DNA from: Boseongicola sp.
GTDB lineage: Bacteria > Pseudomonadota > Alphaproteobacteria > Rhodobacterales > Rhodobacteraceae
Assembly (NCBI GenBank): GCA_014075275.1
Contig: CP046179.1
Span: forward strand, 2,303,932 to 2,367,931
Length of the DNA: 64,000 nt
Reading direction: 5' to 3'
Under the pieces are notes generated by a model that saw only the letters and a list, made by a program, of their open reading frames with translations, did no database searches and was not told the origin of the DNA. A program made the position numbers and the translations under genes. This document shows positions 9,509-19,269 of the stretch, piece after piece; positions within the stretch are counted from its first letter, which is position 1, and each line of letters starts with the position of its first letter.

Positions 9509-10378
9509 ATGGCTGGCGCATATGATGATCGGGACGGACTGATCTGGATGGATGGTAAAATGCAACCGTGGCGTGATGCCAACGTGCATATTCTGACTCA
9601 TGCAATGCACTATGCCTCAGCCGTGTTCGAAGGTGAGCGTGCCTACAACGGGAACATTTTTGAAAGCCGCAAACACTCGGAACGCCTGCATTACTCGGCT
9701 GGCGAATTGGATTTCCAGATTCCCTGGACAGTCGATGAAATGGAAGCGGCCAAGCAAGAAGTGCTGACAGCAAACGGGCATACTGATGCTTATGTCCGCG
9801 CCATTGCATGGCGTGGCGTCGGCGAAGACATGGGAGTTGCTTCGGCACGCAACCCGGTTCGCCTGGCAATTGCAGCATGGAAATGGGGCGCATACTACGG
9901 CGACGCCAAAATGAAGGGTGCCAAACTGGACATTGCGAAGTGGAAACGCCCGTCGCCAGAAACCATTCCAAGTCACGCAAAAGCCGCTGGTCTTTATATG
10001 ATCTGCACGCTCTCCAAGCATGCAGCCGAAGCCAAAGGGTGTTCAGATGCCATGATGTTTGATTATCGCGGGTATGTAGCGGAAGCGACCGGGGCCAATA
10101 TATTCTTCGTAAAAGATGGCGAAGTTCATACGCCCAAGCCGGATTGCTTTCTGAATGGCATTACCCGGCAGACCGTGGTGGGAATGCTCAAACAGCGCCA
10201 GATCAAAGTGCATGAACGCCACATCGAGCCCGGCGAGTTGGAAGGGTTCGAACAATGCTGGCTAACCGGAACAGCCGCGGAAGTTACTCCCGTTGGCAAG
10301 ATCGGTGATTATAATTTCGAAGTCGGCGCATTGGCGCGTGACATGTCGGAAGGCTACGAAAAACTGGTTCGAAGCTAA
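9509..10378 (+). CDS. ilvE: branched-chain amino acid aminotransferase
   Basis: 289 residues, PLP fold type IV. It interconverts Leu/Ile/Val with their 2-oxo acids using 2-oxoglutarate. The start MAGAYDDRDGLIWMDGK is preceded by an AAAGGATGA ribosome site. Family landmarks: THAMHYASAVFEGERAYNG, EATGANIFFVKDG, LNGITRQTV and the closing CWLTGTAAEVTPVG. It is divergent from petP and monocistronic, followed by a hairpin at 10398-10419. Confidence 0.95.
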   Translation: MAGAYDDRDGLIWMDGKMQPWRDANVHILTHAMHYASAVFEGERAYNGNIFESRKHSERLHYSAGELDFQIPWTVDEMEAAKQEVLTANGHTDAYVRAIAWRGVGEDMGVASARNPVRLAIAAWKWGAYYGDAKMKGAKLDIAKWKRPSPETIPSHAKAAGLYMICTLSKHAAEAKGCSDAMMFDYRGYVAEATGANIFFVKDGEVHTPKPDCFLNGITRQTVVGMLKQRQIKVHERHIEPGELEGFEQCWLTGTAAEVTPVGKIGDYNFEVGALARDMSEGYEKLVRS

Positions 10379-10397
10379 GACTTATGGATGCCCACAG

Positions 10398-10419
10398 ACC
10401 CGGACATCCGTGTCCGGGT
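10398..10419 (+). terminator. hairpin downstream of ilvE
   Basis: A perfect 9-bp inverted repeat ACCCGGACA / TGTCCGGGT with a 4-base loop begins 20 bp after the ilvE stop. No T-run follows, so it may be a transcript-stabilising hairpin or a non-canonical terminator. Confidence 0.55.
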
Positions 10420-10462
10420 TGAATGGTGTCCTGCAATTTGGAAAACGCGAGGGCCGACGCGT

Positions 10463-10873
10463 CTACCAAAACTTCCACCAAAGCGCCGCCGCGCGACTAT
10501 AACTCTCCAGATCACCGGTTGAGTTATAAACTTCGCCTTTGTCCCCCTGAAGTTTTGCCCCCAATGCGTCGGCAATCAAAAACATCTTTCTCAGGATGGC
10601 CTTGTCGGGATTTTTTGCCACAACATTCCCGGCAGAGTGCCACATCCAGGCTTCATTTCGACTCTCGGAGCGTTCGCCCCACTCTGTCCAAACAGCAAGT
10701 GTTTCATCTCGTATACTGAATTGTTCGCCAATGTTATTTTCGACAACGGCCTCTTGATCAAGCCGCATAGATTTGTCGCCGGTTACATAGTCCATCCATT
10801 CACTGCGCGCGATTATCGCACCATCTTCATCCGCCCAATCGGATTTTCGCGTAATATGAACGTCGTATCCCAT
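10463..10873 (-). CDS. hypothetical protein (MGYDVHITRK family)
   Basis: 136 residues, soluble, no signal peptide. It opens MGYDVHITRKSDW, a start I recall from scattered bacterial hypothetical proteins, and is rich in Trp (seven or more), ending ALWWKFW. No catalytic motif is evident. The next genes upstream on the same strand begin about 70 bp away. The coherent reading frame and conserved-looking N-terminus support it as real; no function can be assigned. Confidence 0.65.
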   Translation of the reverse strand: MGYDVHITRKSDWADEDGAIIARSEWMDYVTGDKSMRLDQEAVVENNIGEQFSIRDETLAVWTEWGERSESRNEAWMWHSAGNVVAKNPDKAILRKMFLIADALGAKLQGDKGEVYNSTGDLESYSRAAALWWKFW

Positions 10874-10941
10874 CGCTAACTCTGAATCTGATTTTTCCCA
10901 ACGGGCATACAGTGCCCAATCCCACTTTTTCAGTCTACACG

Positions 10942-11334
10942 TCAGGTGCCAGGACCAAATCGCCTTGGCTTGATTGGTTTCGGCTTGGGAGCCGGCTCAG
11001 ACACAGCAGTGTCTTCGACCGCGCTCAGGTCCAAGTGTTCGATGAACGTTGCATTCGCTGACCAAACGGCAACTCCAAGTGTCAGATGGAAGACAGCAAT
11101 GAGATTGAGGTTCAACGTATAGTCCTGACGGAGCCCTTTGTGCCCGGAAGCAATCTGCGCGAGCTTGGTGCCCAACACCCCGCCGAGAATTGACAGAATA
11201 AGAAGCAGTTGCTCGGGCACACGACGCCAAAAATTCATCGCTGCCAGCTTGTCCCAAAAGGACAACACCAACGTCACCGCATTAATTGCGGCGATATACC
11301 AAAGAGCTGCGAAAGTCAGGTCAAGCGCTGACAT
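10942..11334 (-). CDS. DUF1294 small membrane protein
   Basis: 130 residues with three to four hydrophobic stretches. The DUF1294 signature is clear: LSFWDKLAAMNFWRRVPEQLLL, then a Gly-rich helix (SILGGVLGTKLAQ) and GHKGLRQDYTLNLNLI. The C-terminus is a Pro/Lys-rich cytoplasmic tail. Function of the family is unknown. Confidence 0.8.
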   Translation of the reverse strand: MSALDLTFAALWYIAAINAVTLVLSFWDKLAAMNFWRRVPEQLLLILSILGGVLGTKLAQIASGHKGLRQDYTLNLNLIAVFHLTLGVAVWSANATFIEHLDLSAVEDTAVSEPAPKPKPIKPRRFGPGT

Positions 11335-11462
11335 GTTAAATCCATCGACGCCCCCGCACTCAATCTAGATGTTGGGACGTAAAAAATCACCCCTCAAATA
11401 GGGCCGGAAACACTTTGTTTTCTAAATGTTTGATGAAACCGGCGGGATTATGCCAAGCGACT

Positions 11463-12401
11463 TTATCCGAATTTTGTCACGTGCTTTCGGCCTTTCCCGC
11501 GCTGAATTTTCAGCTGGCGTTCGCGCAGGATGATCAGAACACCGGCGCTAATGACCAAAGCTGCGCCACCTAGCATTGTTAGCGTCGGGACCTCGCCAAA
11601 TGTGAAATATCCAATTGCGATGGCAAACAGAATGGAGGCGTAATCGAAAGGTGCCACGATTGACGCGTCTGCGTACCGATAGGCGCTGGTCAGAAAGATC
11701 TGACCGATTCCGCCGATAATACCTGCCGAGATCAAAGCGATAACAACAGCTACACTGGGCGTCTGCCACCCGAAGGGCGCTGTCCCAAGCGCAAGCAAAC
11801 TGGCGGTAACCGAGAACCAGAAAACGATTGACGAAGTTGTTTCTTTTTCGACCAGCCGACGAACAAAGACCTGCGCCATGGCCGCGCACAATGAACCAGT
11901 CAGCACAATCAAAGCACCGGTCGCCAATCTGGAGTCTGCGGAACCATCAGTGAATGCCGTAAGTCGCGGCCAAAGAATGATCAGTACGCCCACCATGCCC
12001 AGACCCACCGCCGTCGATCGGACCTTTCGGATTTTTTCGCCCAAGAAGATTGCCGCCAAAATTACCACAAATAGCGGAACCGCATATTGAATGGCCTTAA
12101 CTTCAGAGAGCGGAAGGATCGCGAGTCCTGCAAAGCTCAAGCCCATGGCGGTGCTTCCAAGCAACCCACGCCAAAGATGGCCCAATGGGTTCGTGGTTTT
12201 AAGACCAGTCACAACGTTGCCTTGCAGCATCAGCCAAAGGACGATTACAGGCAGAGCAAAGAACGAGCGGAAGAAAACGGCCTGACCGGGCGGAACTTCT
12301 GCTGAGGCATATTTGATGAGCGTCGCCATTACGACGAACAGGAAAACAGCCGCGAGTTTTAGGGTAATGGCATGATAAGGATTTTCAGGGGCAATACTCA
12401 T
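11463..12401 (-). CDS. EamA/DMT-family transporter
   Basis: 312 residues, ten predicted membrane helices in two EamA repeats, each ending with a typical LGEKIRKVRSTAVGLGMVGVLII or FGEVPTLTMLGGAALVIS segment. Probably an inner-membrane exporter of a small metabolite; the substrate is unknown. Its C-terminus is a basic tail. The upstream neighbour queG is about 55 bp away on the same strand, so co-transcription is possible. Confidence 0.9.
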   Translation of the reverse strand: MSIAPENPYHAITLKLAAVFLFVVMATLIKYASAEVPPGQAVFFRSFFALPVIVLWLMLQGNVVTGLKTTNPLGHLWRGLLGSTAMGLSFAGLAILPLSEVKAIQYAVPLFVVILAAIFLGEKIRKVRSTAVGLGMVGVLIILWPRLTAFTDGSADSRLATGALIVLTGSLCAAMAQVFVRRLVEKETTSSIVFWFSVTASLLALGTAPFGWQTPSVAVVIALISAGIIGGIGQIFLTSAYRYADASIVAPFDYASILFAIAIGYFTFGEVPTLTMLGGAALVISAGVLIILRERQLKIQRGKGRKHVTKFG

Positions 12402-12455
12402 GCGTGTTCCCTATCAAGGGTGTCTCACACAGGCCAGTAGAGAAGAGCCTGGAAC

Positions 12456-13490
12456 TTAGGCTGTCAGCGTTTCAATGGCCCACTTGGCGGCATCTGAAAC
12501 AGCCGGATCAGGGTCATCCAAAAGGACATGCGCTTCAGTCACCAAGCTCAAATCGCCGGAATTACCGATGGCATAAAGAACATTGCGAACAAATCGGTCG
12601 CGTCCGATGCGTTTTATAGGTGACCCGGAAAATTTGGCACGAAATTCTGTATCAGACAGCCGGACCAACTCGGCAAGTAGAGGAAGAGTCAGATCCGGGC
12701 GGCCAGCATAACGTATCTCGTTGGCAGTGCTGGCGAATTTGTTCCATGGACAAACTGCAAGACAGTCATCACAACCGTAAATTCTGTTACCCAATGCGGG
12801 CCGCAACTCGCGAGCCACTGGGCCTTTGTGCTCAATAGTAAGGTAGGAAATGCACCTTCTAGCATCCAATTTGTATGGTGCCGGGAATGCGTCTGTTGGG
12901 CAAATATCCAAGCATCGCCGACAAGAACCGCAATGATCTACTTCCGCGTGATCAGGGTCCAACTCCTCGGTCATAAAGATGGCCCCAAGAAAGAACCAAT
13001 TGCCGAGATCTCGGCTGACGAGATTAGTATGCTTTCCCTGCCATCCCAACCCGGCGGCCTGCCCCAATGGCTTTTCGGGCACCGGCGCGGTATCCACAAA
13101 AACTTTTACTTCACAGGCAGCTTCGGACACCAACCATCGGGCCACTCGCTTCAATCGCTTTTTCAAAATGTCGTGGTAGTCTTTGTTACGGGCATAGACT
13201 GAAATCATGCCGCGATCTCTGTGAGAGAGGTCTTCAATCGGATCATGATCTGGCGTGTAGGATTCGGCCAGCATTAGGATGGACTTTGCGTCTGGCCAAA
13301 GCGCGCCCGGGTTGCCGCGCCAATGCGCGCGCTCGGCCATCCAGGTCATCTGCCCATGATACCCGGCGTCCAGAAACTCTGTTAACTTCGCTGCAACTCC
13401 CGGGACAGCGTCCGGTCGACAAACACGTGCTAGTGAAAATCCTTCGCTTTGGGCGACCTCGATTAAACGTGATTTCAGCGTTTTAGACAC
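12456..13490 (-). CDS. queG: epoxyqueuosine reductase
   Basis: 344 residues. QueG converts epoxyqueuosine to queuosine at tRNA position 34 using a cobalamin and two [4Fe-4S] clusters. Both ferredoxin-type cysteine sets are visible: [18 protein letters not shown] and [14 protein letters not shown]. The family motif [29 protein letters not shown] is complete. A C-terminal HEAT-like segment (residues about 300-344) follows. It lies 62 bp downstream of fzlA. Confidence 0.95.
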   Translation of the reverse strand: MSKTLKSRLIEVAQSEGFSLARVCRPDAVPGVAAKLTEFLDAGYHGQMTWMAERAHWRGNPGALWPDAKSILMLAESYTPDHDPIEDLSHRDRGMISVYARNKDYHDILKKRLKRVARWLVSEAACEVKVFVDTAPVPEKPLGQAAGLGWQGKHTNLVSRDLGNWFFLGAIFMTEELDPDHAEVDHCGSCRRCLDICPTDAFPAPYKLDARRCISYLTIEHKGPVARELRPALGNRIYGCDDCLAVCPWNKFASTANEIRYAGRPDLTLPLLAELVRLSDTEFRAKFSGSPIKRIGRDRFVRNVLYAIGNSGDLSLVTEAHVLLDDPDPAVSDAAKWAIETLTA

Positions 13491-13552
13491 TTCTTTTGGT
13501 CCGAAGTATTCCGGGGGAGTCGCAAAAATCGCGACGGAAGTAGAGCCCCCAA

Positions 13553-14218
13553 TTAGAAATCAAGATCAGCATAATGTGCAGGTGGAGGAAATCCGGGCAC
13601 GGCATCGGCAAGAAGGCTGCGAAAAGCAGGGCGCGACTTTATCCAGGCGTACCAATCACGCACAGCTGCGTAGGAATTCCAATCCACATCCGAAATATAA
13701 TCAAGCGCCGATAAGTGACCTGCCGCTGCGAAATCAGCCAGTGACAGTTCATTACCGGCCAGCCAGCGCCTCTGGTCCAGAAGCCAGCACATGTATTCAA
13801 GGTGCATTTTGATCGCACGTGCGCCGGCTTTCACGTTCTTGCTGTCTGGGTAGCCCTCTTGGGTGATCTTCTTGTTCACGCGCTCGTACAAGAGTTTCGA
13901 AGTCACCTCAGAATGAAATTTGTCGTCAAACCATCCAACCAACCGACGCACTTCGTGACGTGCGACAGGATCTTTGGGCAAGAGTGAAGGATCAGGATGT
14001 CTTTCTTCAATGTATTCACAGATCGCTGCGCTTTCAGACAGGGTTAGCCCGTCCATTTTTAGTATCGGCACTTTGCCCGCCGGGTTTCTGCCAATGAAAT
14101 CAGGGTCCCGCTCCCAATAGCGTTCTTCAACAAGTTCAACTTCCAGCCGCTTTTCAGCAAGACTTAGGCGGACCTTTCGGCAAAAAGGCGATAGCGGAAC
14201 GTGGTAGAGACGGATCAT
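13553..14218 (-). CDS. fzlA: GST-fold protein, probable FtsZ-binding protein FzlA
   Basis: 221 residues with an N-terminal thioredoxin-like domain ([38 protein letters not shown]) and an all-helical C-terminal domain. Two points favour FzlA, the alphaproteobacterial FtsZ-curvature and constriction regulator, over an ordinary glutathione transferase: the conserved tail ending HYADLDF and the position immediately before queG, an arrangement I recall from other alphaproteobacteria. The start at 14218 is chosen from the family N-terminus; an upstream start adds 13 unrelated residues. If it is not FzlA, it is a GST of unknown substrate. Confidence 0.72.
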   Translation of the reverse strand: MIRLYHVPLSPFCRKVRLSLAEKRLEVELVEERYWERDPDFIGRNPAGKVPILKMDGLTLSESAAICEYIEERHPDPSLLPKDPVARHEVRRLVGWFDDKFHSEVTSKLLYERVNKKITQEGYPDSKNVKAGARAIKMHLEYMCWLLDQRRWLAGNELSLADFAAAGHLSALDYISDVDWNSYAAVRDWYAWIKSRPAFRSLLADAVPGFPPPAHYADLDF

Positions 14219-14266
14219 GTATTGGCCCCTGATTTCCGTCTGAATGCCCTGAAACACATGGGTTGA

Positions 14267-15010
14267 TCAATCCTCGAAACACTTAGAGCGGCCATCGGCG
14301 CGGATCGTCGCCGCCCCGTCAGCAATTGCACGAGCCCGGCGATCCACAAACGACGAAGGATTTAGGGCTTGCCGCTCTTTAGGATTTGCCAGGACCGCAG
14401 CCAAAAGCGATGCCTGCCGCGCCGAAAGTTTGGCCGCTGAGACGCCGAAATGGTGTTGAGCCGCCGCCTCGATGCCAAAAACACCGCCGTCGAACTCAGC
14501 GACATTCAAATATACTTCGACGATCCGACGTTTTGTCCAAATCGCCTCGACGATTGGTGTGATCAGTGCTTCCAATGCTTTGCGTGGCCAGCTGCGCCCC
14601 TGCCAAAGCCATACGTTTTTTACGGTCTGCTGGGTTAGTGTCGAGGCGCCACGATTTGAACCTTCTGCGATTGCGGCGCGCAATTGGGTCATGTCGAAAC
14701 CCCAGTGAAGGCAGAAATCCGCATCCTCGGCAGCGACCACTGAACGGACAACAACAGGCGCGACGCGCTCGATTGGAACCCAGCTTCTCTGTATGCCCCC
14801 AAGACGCATACCCTCGCTGAGAACATAGGGTGTTGTTGGAGGCGGCAGCACGGCAAAGGCCGCGACGGTCAGGACTATTGCGCCGAAAAAAGCTAATCCG
14901 GCGCGCATCGACCAACGGAATGGTTGAATACGGCGCTGTGTTTTCTTCACCGCCTTCTTGGCAGGTTTTTTCTGCTCGTGGTTTTCTTGACCATGAACTT
15001 CAAGTCGCAC
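14267..15010 (-). CDS. mtgA: monofunctional biosynthetic peptidoglycan transglycosylase
   Basis: 247 residues, GT51 family. A basic cytoplasmic leader is followed by one membrane anchor (about residues 36-55). The glycosyltransferase motifs are AAEDADFCLHWGFD (catalytic Glu), GASTLTQQTVKNVWL, RKALEALIT and KRRIVEVYLNVAEFDGGVFGIEAAA. It polymerises lipid II into glycan strands. The start is a GTG at 15010. It sits about 50 bp upstream of fzlA on the same strand, placing a wall-synthesis enzyme beside a division regulator. Confidence 0.93.
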   Translation of the reverse strand: MRLEVHGQENHEQKKPAKKAVKKTQRRIQPFRWSMRAGLAFFGAIVLTVAAFAVLPPPTTPYVLSEGMRLGGIQRSWVPIERVAPVVVRSVVAAEDADFCLHWGFDMTQLRAAIAEGSNRGASTLTQQTVKNVWLWQGRSWPRKALEALITPIVEAIWTKRRIVEVYLNVAEFDGGVFGIEAAAQHHFGVSAAKLSARQASLLAAVLANPKERQALNPSSFVDRRARAIADGAATIRADGRSKCFED

Positions 15011-15039
15011 GAGGGCGAGGTTTAGGCAAGTATTTGAAG

Positions 15040-15723
15040 CTATTCAGCAGCGGGTCTGCTGCGGGTTCTTCCGCTGTTGTTCGTTTCACCTTCTGCGCGC
15101 ATCGCCTCGATCTTTTCACGCTTTTTGGCAAAACGTCTTTTCATGCGTGACAAGCGCGCCTTCTGATAGGCGTTCAAAACGGGATTGGTTAGAAAATAAA
15201 ATGCGATCGCCGTAGCAAGGCCCGGAAAAAAACCGCCAATTAGATAGGGAAGAAAGAAGCGGTCGAAAAAGCCCGACAGGCTGCCCCAAGCCGTTGGTGC
15301 GGCGGAAAATACAGCGATCATGTTTCGCCAAAGTTCAAGCGCCGCGTCGGAAAATGCTGTCGCCACCTCTGGAAGCGGCAGTGGTGGACGGCCGAGCAAA
15401 ATCGCGCCGAGCTCCATGCAAACAGCGGCAATGATTGGGAAAGTGAATGGATTTCCAAAAAATGTCGCCAGGACCGCTGCCATGATGTTTCCGCGTATTG
15501 CCCAAGCAAAAAGCGCAGCGAATACAAAATGCAGGCCAAAAAACGGTGTGAAACAAGTGAAAACACCGGCGGCGATCCCACGACTAATCTTATTCGCGGG
15601 ATCTGGAAGGCGGCGAACACGGTGCACAACATACTGCATGGCCCGACGCCAGCCGCCTTTGGGGTAGACAGCTTCGATCACGGCCCGGAGATAAGTTCGT
15701 GGTGTTCTGCGTTTAAAGACCAC
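15040..15723 (-). CDS. DUF2062 membrane protein
   Basis: 227 residues. The DUF2062 core is recognised by KISRGIAAGVFTCFTPFFGLHFVFAALFAWAIRGN followed by FFGNPFTFPII. Two to four membrane helices, and a highly basic C-terminal tail ending in Arg/Lys-rich residues. Family function is unknown. It lies between rsh (33 bp away) and mtgA (29 bp), all on one strand. Confidence 0.88.
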   Translation of the reverse strand: MVFKRRTPRTYLRAVIEAVYPKGGWRRAMQYVVHRVRRLPDPANKISRGIAAGVFTCFTPFFGLHFVFAALFAWAIRGNIMAAVLATFFGNPFTFPIIAAVCMELGAILLGRPPLPLPEVATAFSDAALELWRNMIAVFSAAPTAWGSLSGFFDRFFLPYLIGGFFPGLATAIAFYFLTNPVLNAYQKARLSRMKRRFAKKREKIEAMRAEGETNNSGRTRSRPAAE

Positions 15724-15756
15724 TTGGCGTGTCCGGTTCCAGTTTTGGTTTCGTTC

Positions 15757-17874
15757 CTAGGGCTTGCGCCCCAAATCGCGATGCCGACCCAGTGCTGCGA
15801 CATCGCTGTCTGCTTCCAAGGCCAACATTACAGCATGTAAGTGTTCAATATCGCGTAACTCAACGTCGACAATGAGGCGATAAAAGTCCGGTTTTCGGTC
15901 AATGAACACCAAATCCGAGATATTTGCCTTCTGCTCGCCAATCAAGGTGCAGATTCGCCCCAACACGCCACTGTCATTCGTAATTGTTAGTTCCAAGCTA
16001 ACTGAATGCGCCGCGGGATGACGCCCCTCTTGCCAATGTAAGTCGCCCCAACGATCTGATTCGTCTTCGAATTCCGCGAGAGCCTGACAATCTATTGCGT
16101 GGATCATGACCCCTTTGCCACGATAGCTGATTCCCACAATACGCTCTCCGGGAACAGGCTGACAACAAAGAGCCCGCCGAAACGTTTGGCTGGGCTTCAA
16201 ACCAACAACAGCACGTGCCGCATCAATCTCATCACCTGATTTCTGGGCCAGGTCAGGGTAAAGAGTTTCTATGACTTGTCGGGCTGTAACCTCAGCAGAG
16301 CCGATACGTGCCAACAGCGTACTACTGTCATCCAGGCGCAGTTGGCGTGCTGCAGTTGTCAGGGCTTTTTCTGTTGCGCGCTTGCCGATCTGCTCAAAAG
16401 CCACCCGAGCGAGTTCGCGGCCAAGTTTAATGAAACGTTCGCGATCCTCTTCACGCAAACTGCGCCGAATGGCAGCTTTGGCACGCCCCGTAGCGACGAT
16501 GTCGATCCAAGTGGTTTGCGGGCGCTGACCCTCGGCCGTCATGATCTCAACTGATTGCCCGTTCTTCAGTCGAGTCCAAAGGGGAACGCGAATTGCGTCG
16601 ACCTTGGCGCCGACACAGCTGTCGCCAATCCTGGTATGGATAGCATAGGCAAAGTCCAGCGGCGTTGCGCCGCGCGGCAGCTTCACGACATCTCCTTTGG
16701 GCGTGAAGCAAAAGACCTGGTCGGCGTACATTTCGAGTTTGACGTGTTCGAGGAACTCGTCGTGATCTTCTTCGTCAAATCGCTCTGTCAGAGACGATAT
16801 CCACTTGGCTGGATCGACGGCGAAGCGGTTTTCGGCCCGCACCCCGTCGCGGTATGCCCAGTGGGCCGCCACACCGGCCTCTGCAACTTCGTGCATTTCT
16901 CGGGTACGGATTTGCACCTCAACTCGCTTTCCGTCGCGACCCGATACCGTCGTATGAATCGAGCGATAGCCGTTAGATTTTGGTTGCGAAATATAATCCT
17001 TGAACCGACCCGGCACCGCTCGCCAGCGCTGATGGACAGCGCCCAGAGCGGAGTAACAGTCAGCTTCGTTCCCAACTATTATTCGGAATCCATAGATGTC
17101 GGATAGTCGGGAAAACCCGATTTCTTTTTCCTGCATCTTGCGCCAGATTGAATAAGGTTTCTTAGCGCGACCAAGTACTTCGGCGGATATTCCCTCTTTT
17201 TCAAGTTCCAACTCTATGTCGGCAGTAATCTTTTGAATCACATCACCGGTTTCACGCTGCAACGTAATAAAACGGCGAATGATTGAGTTTCGCGCTTCTG
17301 GATTCAAAACACGGAACGCAAGATCTTCCAATTCTTCGCGCATCCACTGCATGCCCATACGGCCCGCAAGGGGCGCAAAAATATCCATTGTCTCGCGCGC
17401 TTTTTGTCCTTGCTTGTCGACACGCATGGACCGAATCGTGCGCATGTTGTGCAGTCGGTCTGATAATTTGACGAGAATGACGCGCAGGTCCTTGGACATG
17501 GCCATGAACAATTTGCGGAAGTTCTCTGCCTGTTTGGTTTCGGTGGAACTAAGCTGCAGATTGGTCAATTTGGTTACGCCATCAACTAGTTCGGCGATCT
17601 CACGTCCAAATTGGGTATCAATCTCGGAATAAGTCGAGCGCGTATCTTCGATTGTGTCATGCAACAGAGCAGTGATGATTGTTGCGTCATCCAGCTGCTG
17701 TTCAGTGAGGATTGCGGCAACGGCGACCGGGTGGGAAAAGTATGGTTCGCCGGAATGCCTCAGCTGGCCTTCATGCATTACGTTGCCATAGTCATAGGCA
17801 CGCGTAATCAGATCAGCATTTGCTTTTGGATTATAGTTCTGGACCAGCGCGATCAGGTCGTCGGCATCTATCAT
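15757..17874 (-). CDS. rsh: bifunctional (p)ppGpp synthetase/hydrolase
   Basis: 705 residues of the RelA/SpoT family. An intact HD hydrolase site (ALLHDTIEDT, HD at residues 72-73), a synthetase core (GYRSIHTTVSGRDGKRVEVQIRT), a TGS domain (VFCFTPKGDVVKLPRGATPLDFAYAIHT) and a C-terminal ACT domain (LELTITNDSGVLGRICTLI) are all present, so both activities are expected. It sets the stringent-response alarmone level. ATG at 17874 is preferred to a GTG nine bases upstream. It follows rpoZ by 30 bp, and this rpoZ-rsh order is usual in proteobacteria. Confidence 0.95.
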   Translation of the reverse strand: MIDADDLIALVQNYNPKANADLITRAYDYGNVMHEGQLRHSGEPYFSHPVAVAAILTEQQLDDATIITALLHDTIEDTRSTYSEIDTQFGREIAELVDGVTKLTNLQLSSTETKQAENFRKLFMAMSKDLRVILVKLSDRLHNMRTIRSMRVDKQGQKARETMDIFAPLAGRMGMQWMREELEDLAFRVLNPEARNSIIRRFITLQRETGDVIQKITADIELELEKEGISAEVLGRAKKPYSIWRKMQEKEIGFSRLSDIYGFRIIVGNEADCYSALGAVHQRWRAVPGRFKDYISQPKSNGYRSIHTTVSGRDGKRVEVQIRTREMHEVAEAGVAAHWAYRDGVRAENRFAVDPAKWISSLTERFDEEDHDEFLEHVKLEMYADQVFCFTPKGDVVKLPRGATPLDFAYAIHTRIGDSCVGAKVDAIRVPLWTRLKNGQSVEIMTAEGQRPQTTWIDIVATGRAKAAIRRSLREEDRERFIKLGRELARVAFEQIGKRATEKALTTAARQLRLDDSSTLLARIGSAEVTARQVIETLYPDLAQKSGDEIDAARAVVGLKPSQTFRRALCCQPVPGERIVGISYRGKGVMIHAIDCQALAEFEDESDRWGDLHWQEGRHPAAHSVSLELTITNDSGVLGRICTLIGEQKANISDLVFIDRKPDFYRLIVDVELRDIEHLHAVMLALEADSDVAALGRHRDLGRKP

Positions 17875-17904
17875 TCGGCCCACCCCCGGACCGCGCCTGG
17901 GTCG

Positions 17905-18258
17905 TTACGGCTGCCGCTGGGCTTCCATCAGGGCGCGCAGAAGTTTTTCTTCGCTCATGTCGTCTTCGACAGGTTTGTCGGATTCTGCACCCATAAGCAG
18001 CGCCATCGCGTCTTCTTCGGGTTCGTCGACTTCAATCTGAGTCTGATGTGACTCGATCATACGCTCGCGCAGTTCATCGGCGCTTTGCGCTTCGTCGGCA
18101 ATTTCGCGCAGGCTCACGACAGGATTCTTGTCATTGTCACGCTCAACTGTCAGCGGCGCACCTTCAGAGATCTCCCGCGCACGATGCGACGCAAGCATCA
18201 CAAGCTCGAAGCGGTTCTGAACTTTGTCAACACAGTCTTCAACCGTCACGCGGGCCAT
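17905..18258 (-). CDS. rpoZ: RNA polymerase omega subunit
   Basis: 117 residues. The omega signature [31 protein letters not shown] is complete; the acidic C-terminal extension is typical of alphaproteobacteria. Omega helps assemble the polymerase around beta-prime and forms part of a ppGpp site, which fits the co-location with rsh. Confidence 0.96.
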   Translation of the reverse strand: MARVTVEDCVDKVQNRFELVMLASHRAREISEGAPLTVERDNDKNPVVSLREIADEAQSADELRERMIESHQTQIEVDEPEEDAMALLMGAESDKPVEDDMSEEKLLRALMEAQRQP

Positions 18259-18609
18259 GGTGGTCTCCGTAGGTCATGGGAACAGGCCGGTTATCTAGGA
18301 CCTGCCAATTAAAAACACAAGTTGAATCTACGCCCAATCCGTGCGCTGAAGCACAATTTTTAGTTGGATTGACCTAAGGTCACATGGAATTCGGCTTCGT
18401 TAAGACTATTTTGCCATCTGTCTGCAAAACAGCACGTATGCGTTGTTAGGAACATTTTATGCCAACGAACCCCGACAACCGACTGGCCAAATAGATAGTT
18501 GCATTTGAATGTATTTTGATACTTATATCCATGCACTGGTTAGGCGCGCTTATTTCCACTCACACTCACGGACGGCCGCAGACCCAAGAAAATTCGGGAA
18601 GGACACTTA
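18259..18609. other. intergenic region between rpoZ and the NYN gene
   Basis: About 350 bp separating two divergent genes. It must hold both promoters. I see no tRNA, no clear inverted repeat and no open frame of interest; the stretch near 18350-18550 is AT-richer than the flanking genes. Confidence 0.6.
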
Positions 18610-19158
18610 ATGTTCTACAGGGACGAACGGCTTGCGCTGTTCATTGACGGTGCGAATCTGTACGCGGCTGCAAAGGCGCTCGGATTTGACATCGACTATA
18701 AGCTGCTGCGGCAAGAATTTATGCGTCGCGGAAAAATGCTGCGGGCTTTTTATTACACCGCGCTTTTAGAGAATGACGAGTACTCACCTATCCGACCGTT
18801 AGTTGATTGGCTTCACTACAATGGATTCTCGATGGTCACAAAACCGGCCAAAGAGTTTACGGACAGTCAGGGTCGCCGCAAAGTCAAAGGCAACATGGAC
18901 ATTGAATTAGCGGTGGACGCGATGGAGCTTGCTCCTCACGTTGATCACATGGTCCTGTTTTCCGGCGACGGCGATTTTCGCCCGTTGGTCGCAAGTCTTC
19001 AGCGAAAGGGTGTTCGGGTATCCGTCGTTTCTACGATCCGCAGCCAGCCACCAATGATCGCCGACGAATTGCGGCGCCAAGCGGACAACTTCATTGAATT
19101 GGACGAGTTGAAAGATGTCGTCGGCCGTCCCATGCGTGAACCCGTAAACGAAGACTAA
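18610..19158 (+). CDS. NYN-domain (LabA/DUF88) protein
   Basis: 182 residues with a PIN-like NYN nuclease fold. Acidic motifs are in place: LFIDGANLY (residues 10-18), KGNMDIELAVDAMEL and FSGDGDFRPLV. LabA/DUF88 proteins are predicted single-strand RNA nucleases; the target is unknown. The gene is followed by ispH after about 110 bp. The start is preceded by GGGAAGGACA. Confidence 0.88.
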   Translation: MFYRDERLALFIDGANLYAAAKALGFDIDYKLLRQEFMRRGKMLRAFYYTALLENDEYSPIRPLVDWLHYNGFSMVTKPAKEFTDSQGRRKVKGNMDIELAVDAMELAPHVDHMVLFSGDGDFRPLVASLQRKGVRVSVVSTIRSQPPMIADELRRQADNFIELDELKDVVGRPMREPVNED

Positions 19159-19269
19159 GTCAGTTTCGCCACATGCAATGGGGTTGATCTCGAGTTTTCA
19201 TCGGTGCCATTGGCTCTGATGCTGGACGATGTTGCGTTCAGCCACTAGGTCTATGCCCGGAGACAGCGC

